Below are positions 23,793-36,830 of a DNA stretch of 64,000 bases, piece after piece. The notes below the pieces were generated by a model. It was not told the origin of the DNA. It did no database searches and saw nothing but the letters and a program-made list of their open reading frames with translations. The position numbers were made by a program, and so were the translations under genes. Source of the stretch: Leptobrachium leishanense (taxonomy: Eukaryota; Chordata; Amphibia; Anura; Megophryidae); NCBI GenBank assembly GCA_009667805.1, contig CM019064.1:270053662-270117661 (forward strand), given 5' to 3'. Each line of letters starts with the position of its first letter. Positions within the stretch are counted from its first letter, which is position 1.

Positions 23793-24181
23793 TAGTGTCC
23801 ATAGGACTCCATGAAGATGTGTGCTTAAGTGGTCATGCAGTCATTAGAATGGCACTAGGAGCTAATTCCTTCTTCTAGAGGAAAGTGGTGGAAGCAGATT
23901 GCCTCATCCACTGCACCATGGGTCCTAGCATGACTATAGATACAGTATGTCTTTTATTTTTTGTGTGGTGTAATATTTTAAATTAACGCTGTACAATGAA
24001 TAGACACTTAGACAAACTGGGAATGATGGGAAAAGAATCATGAAGACCAGCTGTATTGTTATTCCCAGTAGCCCATGAATGTCACAGTTTATACAGCTTG
24101 GATTTGTGCTGTCGTATGTGATTATGAAGCAACCATTGTTGTTCCCTGTTGAATATTGGATAGTGCTCTGTAAATGTTTAA

Positions 24182-25331
24182 CCACTTCGCTGCGGAGGAT
24201 GTGCTCAGCGCATCCTGCCGCAGGAAGGGTTGGCTGCGGAAGACACGCTGAGCGCGTCCTCTCAAAGCAGCCAGCGATCGGCCGGATTCCGGCCGATCGC
24301 TGTGCCCCCGGTGCGGGCTGACATCTTGGATGTCAGCCCGTCACTCCGGGACCGCCGCGGGCACAATCGATGTCATTGCGGCGGCGCAATGACATCTATT
24401 TCAGGCACTCTCTCCCTCCCGATCGCCAGGGTCCTGAGCTTAATGCCAGGCACCGTTTGGAAGGGCACAGCCTGCCATTCCAAACGGTACCTGGCATTAA
24501 CCCCATGGGGGCTGATCACGAATCGGCGCCGAAAAGCGCCGGTTCGTGATCCTTTCCGGAGCTGGCCGACATCTTGGATGTTGGCCAAGCCTCCGGGAAC
24601 TCCCACTGAGGACATCGAGCATAGCACGATGACGCCAGTCCTGGAGTTAACCCCTAGCTGCCACCAATGGTGGAGATAGGAGGTTCCAATAAACCCCCTA
24701 TCTCTCGATCCGTGGCAGCTAGGTGTTAATGTATGATATCGTTGGATCGGCCAGAGCATGGCCTTTCCAACGATATCAAACATGACCATGAAAAAAGTTT
24801 TTAAAAAAAATAAAAATTAAAAATAAAAAAATAAATAAAAAATAAATAAACAAGTTTTTTATTTTTTATTTTTTTTGTTAATGCAGCAATATTGCTCCCA
24901 TTTAATTTATAATGTGAACAATGATGCTGCACTAACGATTTTTGTATGGGGTGCGTTTGTTAAAAATAGCAAAATGTTACCCCAAAAAAATATAACAAGA
25001 CCCCATTTCTAATTTTTTTAACAAGCGCACCCCATAAAAAATATAACCGCAAACGATCGCATGTTAAAATGTGAAAAAAACACTTTACACGTTGTAAATT
25101 TTTGAAAATTCTAATTTTATTGCATATTTTGTTATAATATACAGAGAGAACATAACGTATACATATAATAATGACATATTATGAATCTGCCGAGTCTGCC
25201 GGAAAGAACGATATATAATATGTCTAGGTCATATTATAAAATAAGGCTTCAAAACGCGGTTAAACATGATGAGCGAAACCAGTAAAAATTACCTCAGCAC
25301 ACAGGCAGGAAATGCCTCAGCAGCGAAAGGG
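24182..25331. mobile_element. piggyBac-like non-autonomous element, copy 1
   Basis: TTAA lies at both edges (24178-24181, 25332-25335), with ends CCACTTCGCTGC and GCAGCGAAAGGG, an imperfect inverted repeat. The interior has GC-rich hairpins (24200-24600), the phrase CGATATCAAACATGACCATG and an AT-rich half. TTAA targets are the piggyBac hallmark. No transposase. A shorter copy, inverted, is at 55582-56417. Confidence 0.7.
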
Positions 25332-25734
25332 TTAAAAAGTTGAAATATATTCCAGAAATATCAGATTATGAATTGATGCTTTTACAATATATGAGATAAT
25401 TAAATTTACAGACTGGGAATAATATGTAAAAAAATATTCCATAAGGCACTGTATGGAACCATAGAGCAATCACCAAAAACCTCAAAGAAGACAAGATTCC
25501 CACTGTCAAACGTTGCTTATTTGCAGGCTTTTTTCTTTCGAGTTAAAAAAAAATATTATGTATTTAAAATCTTAATACATGTGGCTTGAAGACCATTCCC
25601 TTCTGTTCTTTTGCTAAAGTGAAATCAAGTATCTGCATTTCTACTGTCTTATTTTGCCAATTAATGTTTATAGAGGTTTGCAAGCGAAAGACCTATGTAG
25701 ATTGATATTCTAAATTAAATGTTTCTTGTGAAAG

Positions 25735-26821
25735 TAGAAACATAGAAACATAGAAACATAGAAAAATGTCGGCAGATAAGAACCTTTCGGCCCATCTAGT
25801 CTGCCCAATTACATGGATACTTAACCTGGATTTATCTTTTGTTTAGGATAGCCTTATGCCTATCCCATGCTTGCTTAAATTCAATTACTGTTTTGGCCTC
25901 TACCACTTCTACTGGAAGACTGTTCCATGTATCCACCACCCTCTCAGTAAAATAATGCTTCCTGATGTTACTTTTAAACCTTTGCCCCTCTAATCTAAGA
26001 CTATGTCCTCTTGTTTTGCTACTTTGTTTCCTTTTAAATATACTCCCTTCCTCTACCTTGTGGATTCCCTTTACGTATTTAAATGTTTCTATCATATCTC
26101 CTCTGTCTCGTCTTTTTTCCAAGCTGTACATGTTAAGATCATTAAGCCTTTCCTGGTAACTTTTCTCCTTCAAGCCGTACACCATTTTAGTAGCCCTTCT
26201 CTGAACTCTCTCTAAGATGTCTATATCCTTCTGGAGATACGGTCTCCAGTACTGCACACAGTACTCCAAGTGAGGTCTCACCAGTGCTCTGTACAGTGGC
26301 ATGAGCACTTCCCTTTTCCTACTGCTAATACCTCTCCCTACACAACCAAGCATTCTGCTAGCATTTCCTGCTGCTCTATTACATTGACTACTTACCCTTA
26401 GACCCTCTGAAATAATGACCCCTAAATCCCTTTCCTCAGATGTTGAGGTTAGGACTGTATCAAATATTCTATATTCAGCCCTTGGGTTTTTACGTCCCAG
26501 GTGCATTAACTTGCACTTATCCACATTAAAACTCAATTGCCACAGCTCCGACCATTTTTTTAGTTTACCTAAATCATTTGTCATTTGGCTGATCCCTCCA
26601 GGAACGTCAACCCTGTTGCAAATCTTTGTGTCATCAGCAAAAAGACATACTTTTCCATTAATACCTTCTGCAATATCACTAATATAAATATTAAAGAGAA
26701 TGGGTCCAAGTACTGACCCCTGAGGTACCCCACTGGTAACAAGACCTTGTGCCGAATAAACTCCATTTACCACAACCCTCTGTTGTCTGTCACTCAGCCA
26801 CTGCCTAATCCAGTCAACAAT
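25735..26821 (-). mobile_element. CR1 3' fragment, 5'-truncated, longer copy
   Basis: Starts with three units of the 8-bp tail repeat (GAAACATA) and extends to 26821, truncated in the RT. At the truncation point AGTCCAGTCAACAA repeats the LINE text CAGTCAACAA, suggesting microhomology at the junction. Very similar to 3548-7548. Confidence 0.93.
25832..26821 (-). pseudogene. CR1 ORF2 fragment with intact RT palm and C-terminus
   Basis: Open from the truncation to the stop, about 330 residues with no frameshift. Contains TSGVPQGSVLGPILFN, VCLFADDTKI (catalytic Asp pair) and the C-terminal domain to LNKR. The N-terminal RT and endonuclease are missing, so it is a dead truncated copy, but it is the best guide in this window to the true C-terminal frame of the family. 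Confidence 0.92.
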
Positions 26822-27017
26822 AGTCCAGTCAACAAAGTAGTAAATAGATTGTCCAGTATGAGAAAACGGTTAGAGATTTAGGTCAGTTTTATAAAGAACA
26901 GTTTTATGAGATTTCAGAACATGTGTGGAAGACACTGTATAATAACATATAGGATAGCAGATGGGATTTGCTTACGGTACAACAATTCTAGATTAGTTGT
27001 GACGTATTTAATATATA

Positions 27018-27655
27018 CAGTATCTCACAGAAATGAGTGCACCCCATCACATTTTTGTAAATATTTTATTCTATCTTTTCATGTGACAACACTGAAAAAA
27101 TTACACTTTGCTACAATATAAAGTAGTGAGTGTACAGCTTGTATAACAGTGTAAATTTGCTGTCCCCCTCAAAATAACTCAACACACACCAATTAATGTC
27201 TAAACCGCTGGCAACAAAAGGGAGTACACCCCTAAGTGAAAATGTCCAAATTGGGCCCAATTCTCAATATTCTGTATGGCCATCATTATTTTCCAGCAAT
27301 GCCTTAACCCTCTTGAGCATGGAGTTCACCGGAGCTTCACAGGATGTCACTGGAGTCCTCTTCCACTCCTCAATGACAACATCCCGGAGCTGTTGTATGT
27401 TAAAGACATTGTGCTCCTCCACCTTCCATTTAAGGATGCCCCACAGATGCTCAATAGGGTTTAGGTCTGGAGACATGCTTGGCCAGTCCATCACCTTTAC
27501 CCTCAGCTTCTTTATCAAGGCAGTGGTCGTCTTGGAGGTGTGTTTGGAGTTGTTATCATGTTGGACTACTGCCGTGCGGCCCAGTCTCTGAAGGGAGGAG
27601 ATCATGCTCTGCTTCAGTATGTCACATAGTACATGTTGGCATTCATGGAGACATA
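27018..27655 (-). pseudogene. Tc1-like transposon 3' half, distinct family
   Basis: The left end CAGTATCTCACAGAAATGAG (27018) follows a TA and resembles a Tc1 terminal repeat. The minus-strand ORF 27264-27605 gives the transposase C-terminus: AVVQHDNNSKHTSKTTTA (second Asp present; the usual NDPKH is NNSKH), [15 protein letters not shown] (Glu present), ending NNDGHTEY with a stop. Everything upstream, including the DNA-binding part and first Asp, is missing. Different in sequence from the Tc1 at 12342. Confidence 0.86.
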
Positions 27656-30600
27656 TTAATGAAAAGTGAAATTGTCAGACATATATCCTTTCAAGAGATC
27701 TAATTTGGAAGAGATTTAGTTCACAAAGATACAGAGTAATTGGAAAGATGAAAAATAAATTGTGTTTTTTTTTTATAAATAAAGACACAATATATGTTTT
27801 CTGTAATATGTCCAAATGACGAATTTCATGGAAGGAAGGCGTGACTAATGTCTAAGCTGCAGGAGATAATGCATAACACAAATTACCGAATTTAAACATT
27901 TTAAACATAATATTGAGTCCAAAAGAAATGTTTATTACCAGATAAGACCATCTGATAAGGAACAAAGCTTTCCTGCGGTTTAATGTGCGATACAAAGGTT
28001 ACTGCCAAGTTGCAAAGCACCAGCTGCAAACTTGCTTTGAAATGTTTAGTCATATATGTGAGGCAGGCACCGATTAGCTCCTCACATTATAATTTGGTTT
28101 AATTGCTTAATTTTTGTTTATTCATCGTTAGCAACAGCATATAGTGATGCTTATTTGTAACGTTCAGTAAGAAATCTGAGAAAATATTAGTTTGGAACTG
28201 TATGCATATTATTATCGTACTAAAAACGTATTAAATGTAATCCGAGAAGATCATTATTTTATAATTGATATGTTGTTTTTACAACAGTTGCCAAACACAT
28301 TTCAAATACATTTTTAAAAGCTCCATAGTACCACTTTTATATATCTATTTTGTATTTAAAATTGACTTACTGCTTCATGAACTTTTCAATATTCTTGGAA
28401 CGACATACACCTAAAATATCACAAAATGGAATTTATGATAAAAACCGCCAGTTATTGAAACCAGCCCATTGTATGTTTTTCCCTGTACCACAAACAACCA
28501 CAGTGGTAAATAACACACAAATAATAATATGACACAATAAACATTTCATTTACTTAAAAAAAGTGTAATAATTATTATTCTTTGCAGTACACAAACAGGC
28601 CACACATAATAATCAATGGGGGAAAGTCTATACATGCTATGTGGTGGCTGTGAGGCTGGATGATCACTCCAGTGAGTGTATCAAATTTTAAATTATGCCC
28701 AGGTCTCAGGAGAAAGAGCTAAGTTTTTTTTTTTTTTGGGAAGTAAAACAGAATCTCTAATTCAAGTTTAAGAATTGTCAAGTGAAATTTTGATCAGCAT
28801 TTCCACTTAAGTACTCGGTAATTACATAATATACTAACTGGAGATAATTGGGTTCACTCGGATATAGCTTAAGCTCTGCAATAAATATTCAGCATCAGGT
28901 TGGAGAGTCCTTTCTGTTTTAATAGTTAGTAAACATACGTGTTGATATGTCTTAAAAAAAGTTACACCAGGGAAATCGCACATCCTGCAAAGTGATACTT
29001 CACAATTGATTAATGATAAAAAAGGCAAAGTACACAACAGATGGAATCTACACTGAATAATGAACATACACATTCATTTTAAATCACTTGAATCATTTTT
29101 TTATGATTCAATTGTGAATTGTATTCTTTTTTAGGTTTGTAATTATGACACACAACAGATGGTGAATTCTCAGCGATTCATAGATTAAACTAAACCATTT
29201 AAAAAGTGTAATTAAATTTAAAATAAAAAAAACAATAGAAAGATACTCTATACAGATTCAAAGCTCAAATTCCTCCTTAGGATTCCCTATATAACAAATG
29301 TATGCTTTTGATTATGTGAAACATGTTTCGCATAGAAAAAGCATTGATATCTGAATTGTCTGATAGCAGTTAGTGTGACTTCTTTTAATAGATGTGTGTT
29401 TGTGACGTGTTACTTTTATAGTTCATTTAACAAGTATATGCAGTGTCCAAACCATCTATAGGTGCTACCTTGGCACACTTGTACTCTTTGTCTAGTGTTT
29501 GTCCTGACCAGTCCAATGACAACAAACTAAATATAAGAAGAGACTGGTGCTTGTGTAACTTTCAAGTAATGTTATACATGAAAGTGCAAAGCAATAAATG
29601 TCAACATTTCAGTCCTTCCTGTGATTTGTTTAAAGCATGGCCTTGGGTGCTCTCCTATTTAGCAATAGATATACTGTAGATATATACACAATATACATAC
29701 AGAGATGCCTACACTTTAAATTAAATGTTAAAACCCAAGGAAATTCAAAATGTAAAGTCTCAGTTAGAAGCTTTCTTTCACTTTGTCTGTATAATACATT
29801 GTGAGCTGCGACCCAACAGACCCATGGTCTTCTTTTATCCCATTCGTAGGTTTCAGTTTTTCTTGGAAAGAACTTGCATCTCTCTCTCTCTCTCTCCTTT
29901 TTACCCAGCTGTTGGGAAACTCCCTTCGCAATCCAGTACTCCTGGACTTCTCATCTGCTGAGTTGTTTATAAAATACGGTGTGGAGCACTAGCTCATCCT
30001 ACTTTTAAAGTTCTCCACCCCAGGGACCCAACCATACCAGTTATTTTTTTTTGTGGATTAACACAAACCATTCTCCCTTGAGCAATCAATCCAAAGCCCA
30101 CACTGCAGTACTGTTGGAGGACCATGCCCTGTTTTTGGTCATAATATAAAGAAAATATAAGGCGGCAGGGGTAACTCGTGCCTTACGAATGAGTTTATTA
30201 CTGAGTCTTATAAACATGACGATTTGGTCACCATATGCCTTAATCATTCATAATAAGCCACAATCATATTCATATACACACTAGATCTAAAACAAGGAAT
30301 GATAACATTAAGGAAGGGGTTGTAGTCCTGATATTTTGTCATAAAAATGTTAAGAAAGAAAAACACTGACCATAGAATAATGTGTAGAAGTAAACATGCT
30401 GTTCATGTTCCTGAGGGAAAAAAGGATTAGTTTTGAAGTAGTCTTTCAATTAGTCTCTGGGAGACTGAGATTCACAATATGTTCTTATCTTCTTAGTGTA
30501 TTTTAAATCACTCTTAGCAATGCCACCATTTTAAGTATAAACAACAAAGATAGATAAACTTTGAGAACAAACTTTGCTGTTGGCTTGTCAAATACTTGTC

Positions 30601-30734
30601 TGAAAGTTTAAAATAGTTTTAAAGCGTGAACTTTGACGATTTTCCTGTCGCAGTCAGACAGACTAATAAAACTCAAACCAGTTTACAGGGATTTAGATTA
30701 TAAAAGACCTTGACAGATATTATAGGTAAAATAC
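27656..30734. other. No gene or repeat recognised, about 3 kb
   Basis: AT-rich, likely single-copy, with a (TC)n run at 29879-29897 and a T12 run at 28727. Short ORFs lack support. It could be intron or intergenic DNA. Confidence 0.5.
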
Positions 30735-31562
30735 ATGTCTACTAGGGATGAGCCGAACACCCCTGTGATTGGTTAGCATTCGAACTCGAACAATTTCAAA
30801 AGTTCGAGTTCGAACTCGAACACGATTCGATCTCAATGCAAGTCAATGGGACTCGAACGTTCGAATTTTAGAATGCTCTCCAAGAGGGCATATATGCAAG
30901 ATATTTGCCATAAAAGGTGTATGGGGGTCCGGATAGTGCCCTGGGGGACAGGAAACAAGGACAAAAAGTAAAAAAAAAACGGTTTTAAAGGAACAGTGAG
31001 TTTTCCATGAAATAAAGGTTAAGAATAAAAACGAAAAATTCCTTCAAATATCGTGCCTGGGAGGTCCCTATAACCTGCCCATTAAGTGGTGGATTTGTAG
31101 GATGTATAGAAACATTTAAAAACAAAAAAATGAAATTTCAAATGACGGTAAATGGTTTTCCTTTAATCTATTCATAAACACCTGCTTGGGGCGGCAGCCT
31201 GTATGAAAAGAGGAGACATTTTAGGACACGCAGAACAAGTTTAGTGATTTTTTTGCCTAAATTATGGTGAAACTTATGCAGGCTTTGGATGAAAGTAACA
31301 ATAGGTGCTTTAAAATTGGGCCTTTAGTGTCGGCAACAGTGCCATCACACCGTAAGTAACCCCTCTGTGGTATTGTGGAAGAGTGCAGGGTTGGACCCTG
31401 CGGTCCTATATTAAAATGATATGAATCTGGTATAGGCGTCAGTGCACCCAAATATTGTGCCTTTGGTGGCAGCAAGTGCCTTCACACCGTAAGTAACCCC
31501 TCTGTGGTATTGTGGAAGAGTGCAGTGGTGGAGGTTTTGGGAATGCAGAAGAGATCCCCGAT

Positions 31563-32754
31563 CTATTCAGTTACATCAGCATCAGGGGATTGATAGCTGC
31601 TGATCCAGGACTGATTCATTTTTATAAATATCAGCCGGTCTACAGAGTCGGTGGACAGATGCACTCTTTTGTCTGTGACAAAACCTCCAGCGGCACTGAA
31701 CGTCCTTTCAGAAAGCACGCTGGACGCTGTGATCCAATTTCAACACCCAGTAAGCCAGTGGATCATCTGCTGGAAATGTATCCAGGTCTGTCCTTGCCCC
31801 TAGGTAGTTCTGCACCATACGATGAAGATGCTGGCAATGGGTGCCTACATTTGACGTCCCTGGGCGTCGTGGACTAAAAAAAATTAAAAAGGCATCAGTC
31901 AAGCAACCCCGGCCTTCACCGCTCTTCCTCTGATCATCCGCAGCCTCAGAAGCACCTGTGTCATCACTTGGTAACCTACCAGTGCCTGGAAAGGTGTTAC
32001 ACAAGTGTCGCTTTAGAGCGTGCTCAAATTGTTTCATCCCGTCCTCCCTCTGTGCGGGCAGGATGAGCTCTGCTACTTTACCCTTGTATCGTGGATCAAG
32101 AAGGCTTGCCAACCAGTAATGATCCCTCTCCTTGATAGCACGAACCCTGGGGTCATTTAGCAGGCTTTGCAGGATAAGGGAGCCCATGCAGCGTAGGTTG
32201 GAGGTGGCATTAGCTTCCGAGTTTTCCTGGTCAATGAGGATGACCCCATCGTGCACTTCCTCCTCACAGCCATGTACTAGACCTTGGGTTTCTGGGCACA
32301 CAAAACTCTCCATTGAGGAATCCCCATCTTCAATGCCCCCACTACTTAAATATTCCTCCTCCTCCTCCTCCTCCTGTCTGATCTGAGGACCTGCAGGAAT
32401 GCTGTCTGCATAAAGACTGGAGTCTTGAGAGCTAGGGAAGGCCTCCTCTTCCTCCTGCTGCTCTGGCTCTAGTGCCACATCTATAATTCCCCGCAGAGTG
32501 CGCTCCAGCAGGAGCACTAAAGGAATTGTGTCACTGATGCATGCACTGTCCCTGCTCACCAACCTCGTTGCCTCCTCAAATGGTGACTGTACAGTGTATG
32601 CATCCTTGATCATCAGCCACTGCGGGGGGGGGAAAAAACAAGTTGACCTGAACCTGTCCTTGTGCCATACTCACACAGGTACTCATTGATGGCCCTCTGT
32701 TGCTTGTGCAGACGCTGCAGCATTGCTAATGTCGAGTTCCACCTGGTGGGCATG
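31563..32754 (-). pseudogene. hAT-1 transposase, C-terminal part
   Basis: Resumes at the other side of the Gypsy with PTRWNSTLAMLQRL, the conserved TRWNS block of hAT transposases. It then passes a frame break at a run of nine G near 32630 into the piece 31708-32613: an acidic Glu-rich loop (EEEEEEEYL) and ASLLDPRYKGKVAELI, typical of the hAT core. The dimerisation region SERTFSAAGG..VTDKRVHLS is present but a small deletion and shift near 31710 separate it. Stop at about 31563-31565. Confidence 0.9.
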
Positions 32755-33379
32755 TGTCACACCTCGGCGGCTGGTGCGGTTCCGGCACCCTACCCCGCGG
32801 CTCCGGGGACAGCGTCTCCCCCGCGTTCTTTCCCTGCGCTGTATGCGCGTGCGCCGCCGGCATCTCCGGATTTAGCTCCTAGGACGGCGCAACGTCATCA
32901 CGCCTCCACTTGGGTCTCCCTACAGCATGTGACCTGCTGGGCCAATCAGAAGGCAGGGCGTGGGATTTAAACCTGCTCTGGCCATTCCTCTGTGCCCTTT
33001 CGTGGTTCTGCTAGTCTGACCCTTAAGTGCTTGTGTATTACACCTTTGACGGATATTTTGTGTATGACCTGGCTTTCCATTTCGACTTGTGTACTTCTGA
33101 TTCCCTTGACTCAGCTATTGTTACTCGACTCTGCTTTCTGCCTATTCCCTACTTTGGCTCGTATTGTACCACCCCATACCTACCTGTCTTTATACCAGCC
33201 ATTCTAAGGACTGGTTCCTGTCCTCCTCGTTTGTGTGTCCCTGCCTTATAGGTTCACCTCCAGTTGTTGCGGAACCCAGCCATCATAAGGACTGGTATCG
33301 CATCTAGGTTTAGGGTTACCTATTGTTTTATTAGCTCTACTGAAGCACACCTTTTGATTTTACGTGTGTTGGCTTGACA
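32755..33379 (+). repeat. Gypsy-1 5' LTR
   Basis: 625 bp, TG...CA ends. A TTTAAA box at about 32965-32970 may be the core promoter. Contains a segment (about 32850-32910) that differs from the 3' LTR. No convincing primer-binding site follows. Confidence 0.92.
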
Positions 33380-33392
33380 TCATGAAAGGGCC

Positions 33393-34324
33393 ATGGACCT
33401 AGCAGGGACTGCCCAACAATTATCAGGCTTAGAGAGTCATTTGGAGGATCAGGATCACCGACTTGATCAATTCGCCCAAGCCCTCCAAACGTTGTTAGCT
33501 CGTACTGCCCCTACACCGTTAGAGGCACCTCCTCCTGTTAATCCACCTATTTCTGAACCGTTTGCCACGCCAAGCCCGTGTCCCAATTTGCTTCCACCGA
33601 TACGTTATGGTGTCGACCCTATTGCCTGTAGAGGATTTATCAACCAGATCTCTATCCACTTTGAGCTAAACCCTTGGTCTTACCCCACAGATCGTGCGAA
33701 GGTAGCCTTTGTTATTAATCATCTGGCTGATAAAGCATTGTGTTGGGCTAACCCCCTCTGGGATACTGACAAACCCATTGTGTATAACTATCAGGAATTT
33801 ATGACTGCTTTCCGCAGAGTGTTTGACCCCCTGGTCGTAAGACCAATGCCGCTAAATCCTTGTTACGCCTGCACCAAGGTGCTAAATCCCTGGGTGATTA
33901 CGCACTGGAGTTTAGATCCTTAGCTTCTGAATTGAATTGGAACGATGAGGCTTTGATAGCAGTGTTCTTAGAAGGTTTGAACGATGAGCTCCAGGACGAA
34001 GTAGCGGCCCGAGACCTTCCAGACGCTCTGGAGGATCTGATCACCTACTTGTCCTTCATAGATGAACGTATTCGTCATCGTAAGAATACTAAGGATAAAA
34101 CTAGAAAACTACCTCTTAGGGTACCCTCCCGACCCCCTTTTCCCGCACTTCCAGAGTCTACTTCTCTTCCCGAGCCCATGCAGCTAGATAACACTAAACT
34201 CCCTGAAACCAAAAAGCAACGCCGTCGACGTGAGGGATTGTGTTTATATTGTGGTTTAGGGGGTCATTTGCTTAAAGGTTGCCCCAAATGCCCTCAGGGT
34301 CCTGCGGGAAACTTGCATGCCTAA
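33393..34324 (+). pseudogene. Gypsy-1 gag
   Basis: The capsid precursor starts at MDLAGTAQQLSGLESHLEDQ (33393) soon after the LTR. A coiled start is followed by the retrotransposon Gag core (IRYGVDPIACRGFINQISIH, FVINHLADKALCWANPLW). A frame break near 33860-33900 moves the reading to the next frame, which holds the second half of the core and the zinc knuckle CLYCGLGGHLLKGC (CX2CX4HX4C). Gag packages the element RNA in a cytoplasmic particle (family knowledge). Confidence 0.9.
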
Positions 34325-35020
34325 GTGCCTCTAGGGGACAACTCTTAGGTACATTTCCCTCGTCCCCTAAACTCGAAAATAGACTCCGGGTTCCGGTCAC
34401 TCTATGTTTTGAGAGCCCCCTCAACCCGGTGAATCTCTATGCCCTGGTTGACTCTGGTGCTGTCGATAATTTTATCGATCTTGTTTTTGCTCGTAAACAT
34501 GCTATTCCGTAGGATAGAGAAGAAAACACCTCTACTGGTACAGGCCATTGACGGCAGACCCCTTGAAACCCCTTTTGTCCTCTTCGAGACTCCAGACATT
34601 ACTGTTAAGATAGGATTGTGTCATATAGAAAAGATGTTCTTTCATGTCATTTCTGCACCCTCCTATCCCATCGTCCTGGGGTATCCTTGGTTAACCCGTC
34701 ATAACCCTGTAATAGATTGGCGAGCTCGTCAAATCGCGAAGTGGGATAAAGATTGCATATCTTCCTGTATAGAGATCCCCTTATCCGTCAACGTCCTGAA
34801 TTTACCTACGGCACCTCCTCTGACGACTACTATACCTTCTCCATACTCTGATTTGGCACCCGTATTCGATAATAAAGAGGCCGATAGACTACCCCCACAT
34901 CGTTCGTACGATTGCGCTATCGACCTTCTCCCCGGTACCACTCCTCCCCGTGGGGCTGTCTATCCTTTATCTGTAAAAGAGCATAAGGTATTGGAGGAGT
35001 ATATTACTGATTCCCTTAAA
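34325..35020 (+). pseudogene. Gypsy-1 pol, protease and RT start, cut by Gypsy-2
   Basis: The aspartic protease shows ALVDSGAVDNFID (34441-34480), then a stop and frame shift near 34510. The next frame runs VLGYPWLTRHNPVIDW and LPPHRSYDCAIDLLPG, the linker leading into the RT (VYPLSVKEHKVLEEYI). At 35021 the reading stops because Gypsy-2 is inserted; it continues at 40434. Confidence 0.88.
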
Positions 35021-35565
35021 TGTCACGGTTCCCAGATCCCACCACGCAGTACTTAACACCCCACACTCCACAGAGCCCAGAAGCTACCAACAGAGTAGCC
35101 GTGAAAGATCTCTAACTGTCTGGTCCTTAGAATTGGCCAGGTAAACTAGCTAGACAGAAAGGGTTAACAACACAGGGAGTAGTCAGCCGAGCCAGAATCA
35201 GGAATACAGAGTTCAGAATGGTCAAATGGAATAGCCGGGTCGATATCAGAGCAGTGGCGTAGTACAAGAAAATGGTCTAGGGCAACAGAAGGCAGAATAG
35301 TCAGAAACAAGCAGAGGTCAATAACGGGTTAATTCAATATAGCAGTCAGGTACAAGGAGCTCAGGTATGGATAACCACGATCTGGCAACTGCTGAGAATA
35401 CACTGAGGGTTTAAAGACCTTCACCAGGCCACGCCCCCACTCAAGCCGCGCCTCTTGCAACCACCTCCCTGCCTGTCTCCATTTAAACCAGGCTTTGGTC
35501 AGCGAGCAGCATCAGACATGCTGCCCTCAAGCACACAGGTAGGGCTGGAAGCTCCCAACGTTACA
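35021..35565 (-). repeat. Gypsy-2 3' LTR (left)
   Basis: 545 bp; begins TGTCACGG and ends GTTACA as written on the plus strand. Nearly identical to 39887-40433. Confidence 0.95.
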
Positions 35566-36830
35566 GTACCCCCCTCTCCACGGGAGGCCACCGGACGACC
35601 AACAGGACGAGTGGCAGGACGACCACCAGGGCGATCGGGGTGCGAGGCATGGAACGCCCTGACCAACCTAGAGGCAGACATGTCGGAAGCAGGAATCCAG
35701 GACCGGTCTCTGGACCATAACCACCCAATCGACCAAGTACTGCAGAGCGCCCCTGCACAGCCTAGAATCCAAAACCCTCCTAACCTCATACTCAGATTCA
35801 CCATCAACCTGAATAGGTGGAGGAGGAGGAACGACCCGCGTGTACCTGTTACACAACAATGGCTTCAGTAGGGAGGTGTGGAAGACGTTGTGCATGCAAA
35901 GATGTTTAGGAAGGGCAAGAGCATAAGCCACAGGATTAATGCGGCGAATGATCTTATATGGACCTATAAACCGAGGTGCCATTTTCATAGAAGGCACCCG
36001 CAACTTTACGTTCCTAGTGGACAACCAAACTCTATCCCCCACGTTATAGGAGGGAGCTTGTAACCTATGCCTGTCAGCCTTGCGTTTCTGGACAGCAACA
36101 TTGCGCTCCATATTTTCTCGAATCTCTCTCCAAATCTCTTGCAGTTGAGTGAGATGGTCATCGAGAGCCGGGATGGCCTGTTCAGTAAACTGAAGTGGTA
36201 GAGCCGGAGGGAAAAACCATAGATGGCAGAAAAAGGAGAGTGGCCAGTGTCTCGTTAACGGCGTTATTACGTGCATACTCAGCCCAGGGCAACAACTCCG
36301 ACCAATTGTCTTGTTGTTGTGTGGTAAAGCAACGTATGTACTGCTCGAGACCCTGATTTGCCCTCTCTGCTGCCCCATTGGTTTGTGGATGATATGCTGA
36401 AGAGAAGGCCAATCGCACCCCCATCTCTGCACAGAAAACCCTCCAGAAACGAGAGACGAACTGGGCTCCTCTGTCAGAGACTATTTCAGACGGAACCCCA
36501 TGTATTCGTACAATCTCTCTAGCAAATACAACCGCCAGTTCTTTGGCTGTAGGAAGCTTAGGTAGAGGGACAAAATGAGCCATTTTGGAGAAGCGGTCTA
36601 CAACTGTCAGAACCACAGTATGACCCTTGGACTTCGGCAAGTCCACAATAAAATCCATAGATAGATGAGACCAAGGCCTCTTAGGCGTGGGTAAAGGCTG
36701 CAATAGACCGACAGGCAAGGATTTACTGGTTTTGCTTCTGGCACAGACTTGACAAGCCAAAACAAACAGACGTACGTCCTGTCGCATGGTGGGCCACCAG
36801 AACTGTCTGGAGATACTGTAAGAGTCTTAG
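35566..36830 (-). pseudogene. Gypsy-2 integrase core and chromodomain, frameshifted
   Basis: The integrase resumes in another frame: CQVCARSKTSK, MDFIVDLPKSKGHTVVLTVV (first Asp), [13 protein letters not shown] (second Asp) and [15 protein letters not shown] (Glu), 36182-36787. A shift near 36235 leads to the GPY/F-like module ([17 protein letters not shown]). [10 protein letters not shown] and LQYLVDW begin a chromodomain, broken by two more shifts near 35740. In chromoviruses this domain steers insertion to modified histones (family knowledge). Confidence 0.9.
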
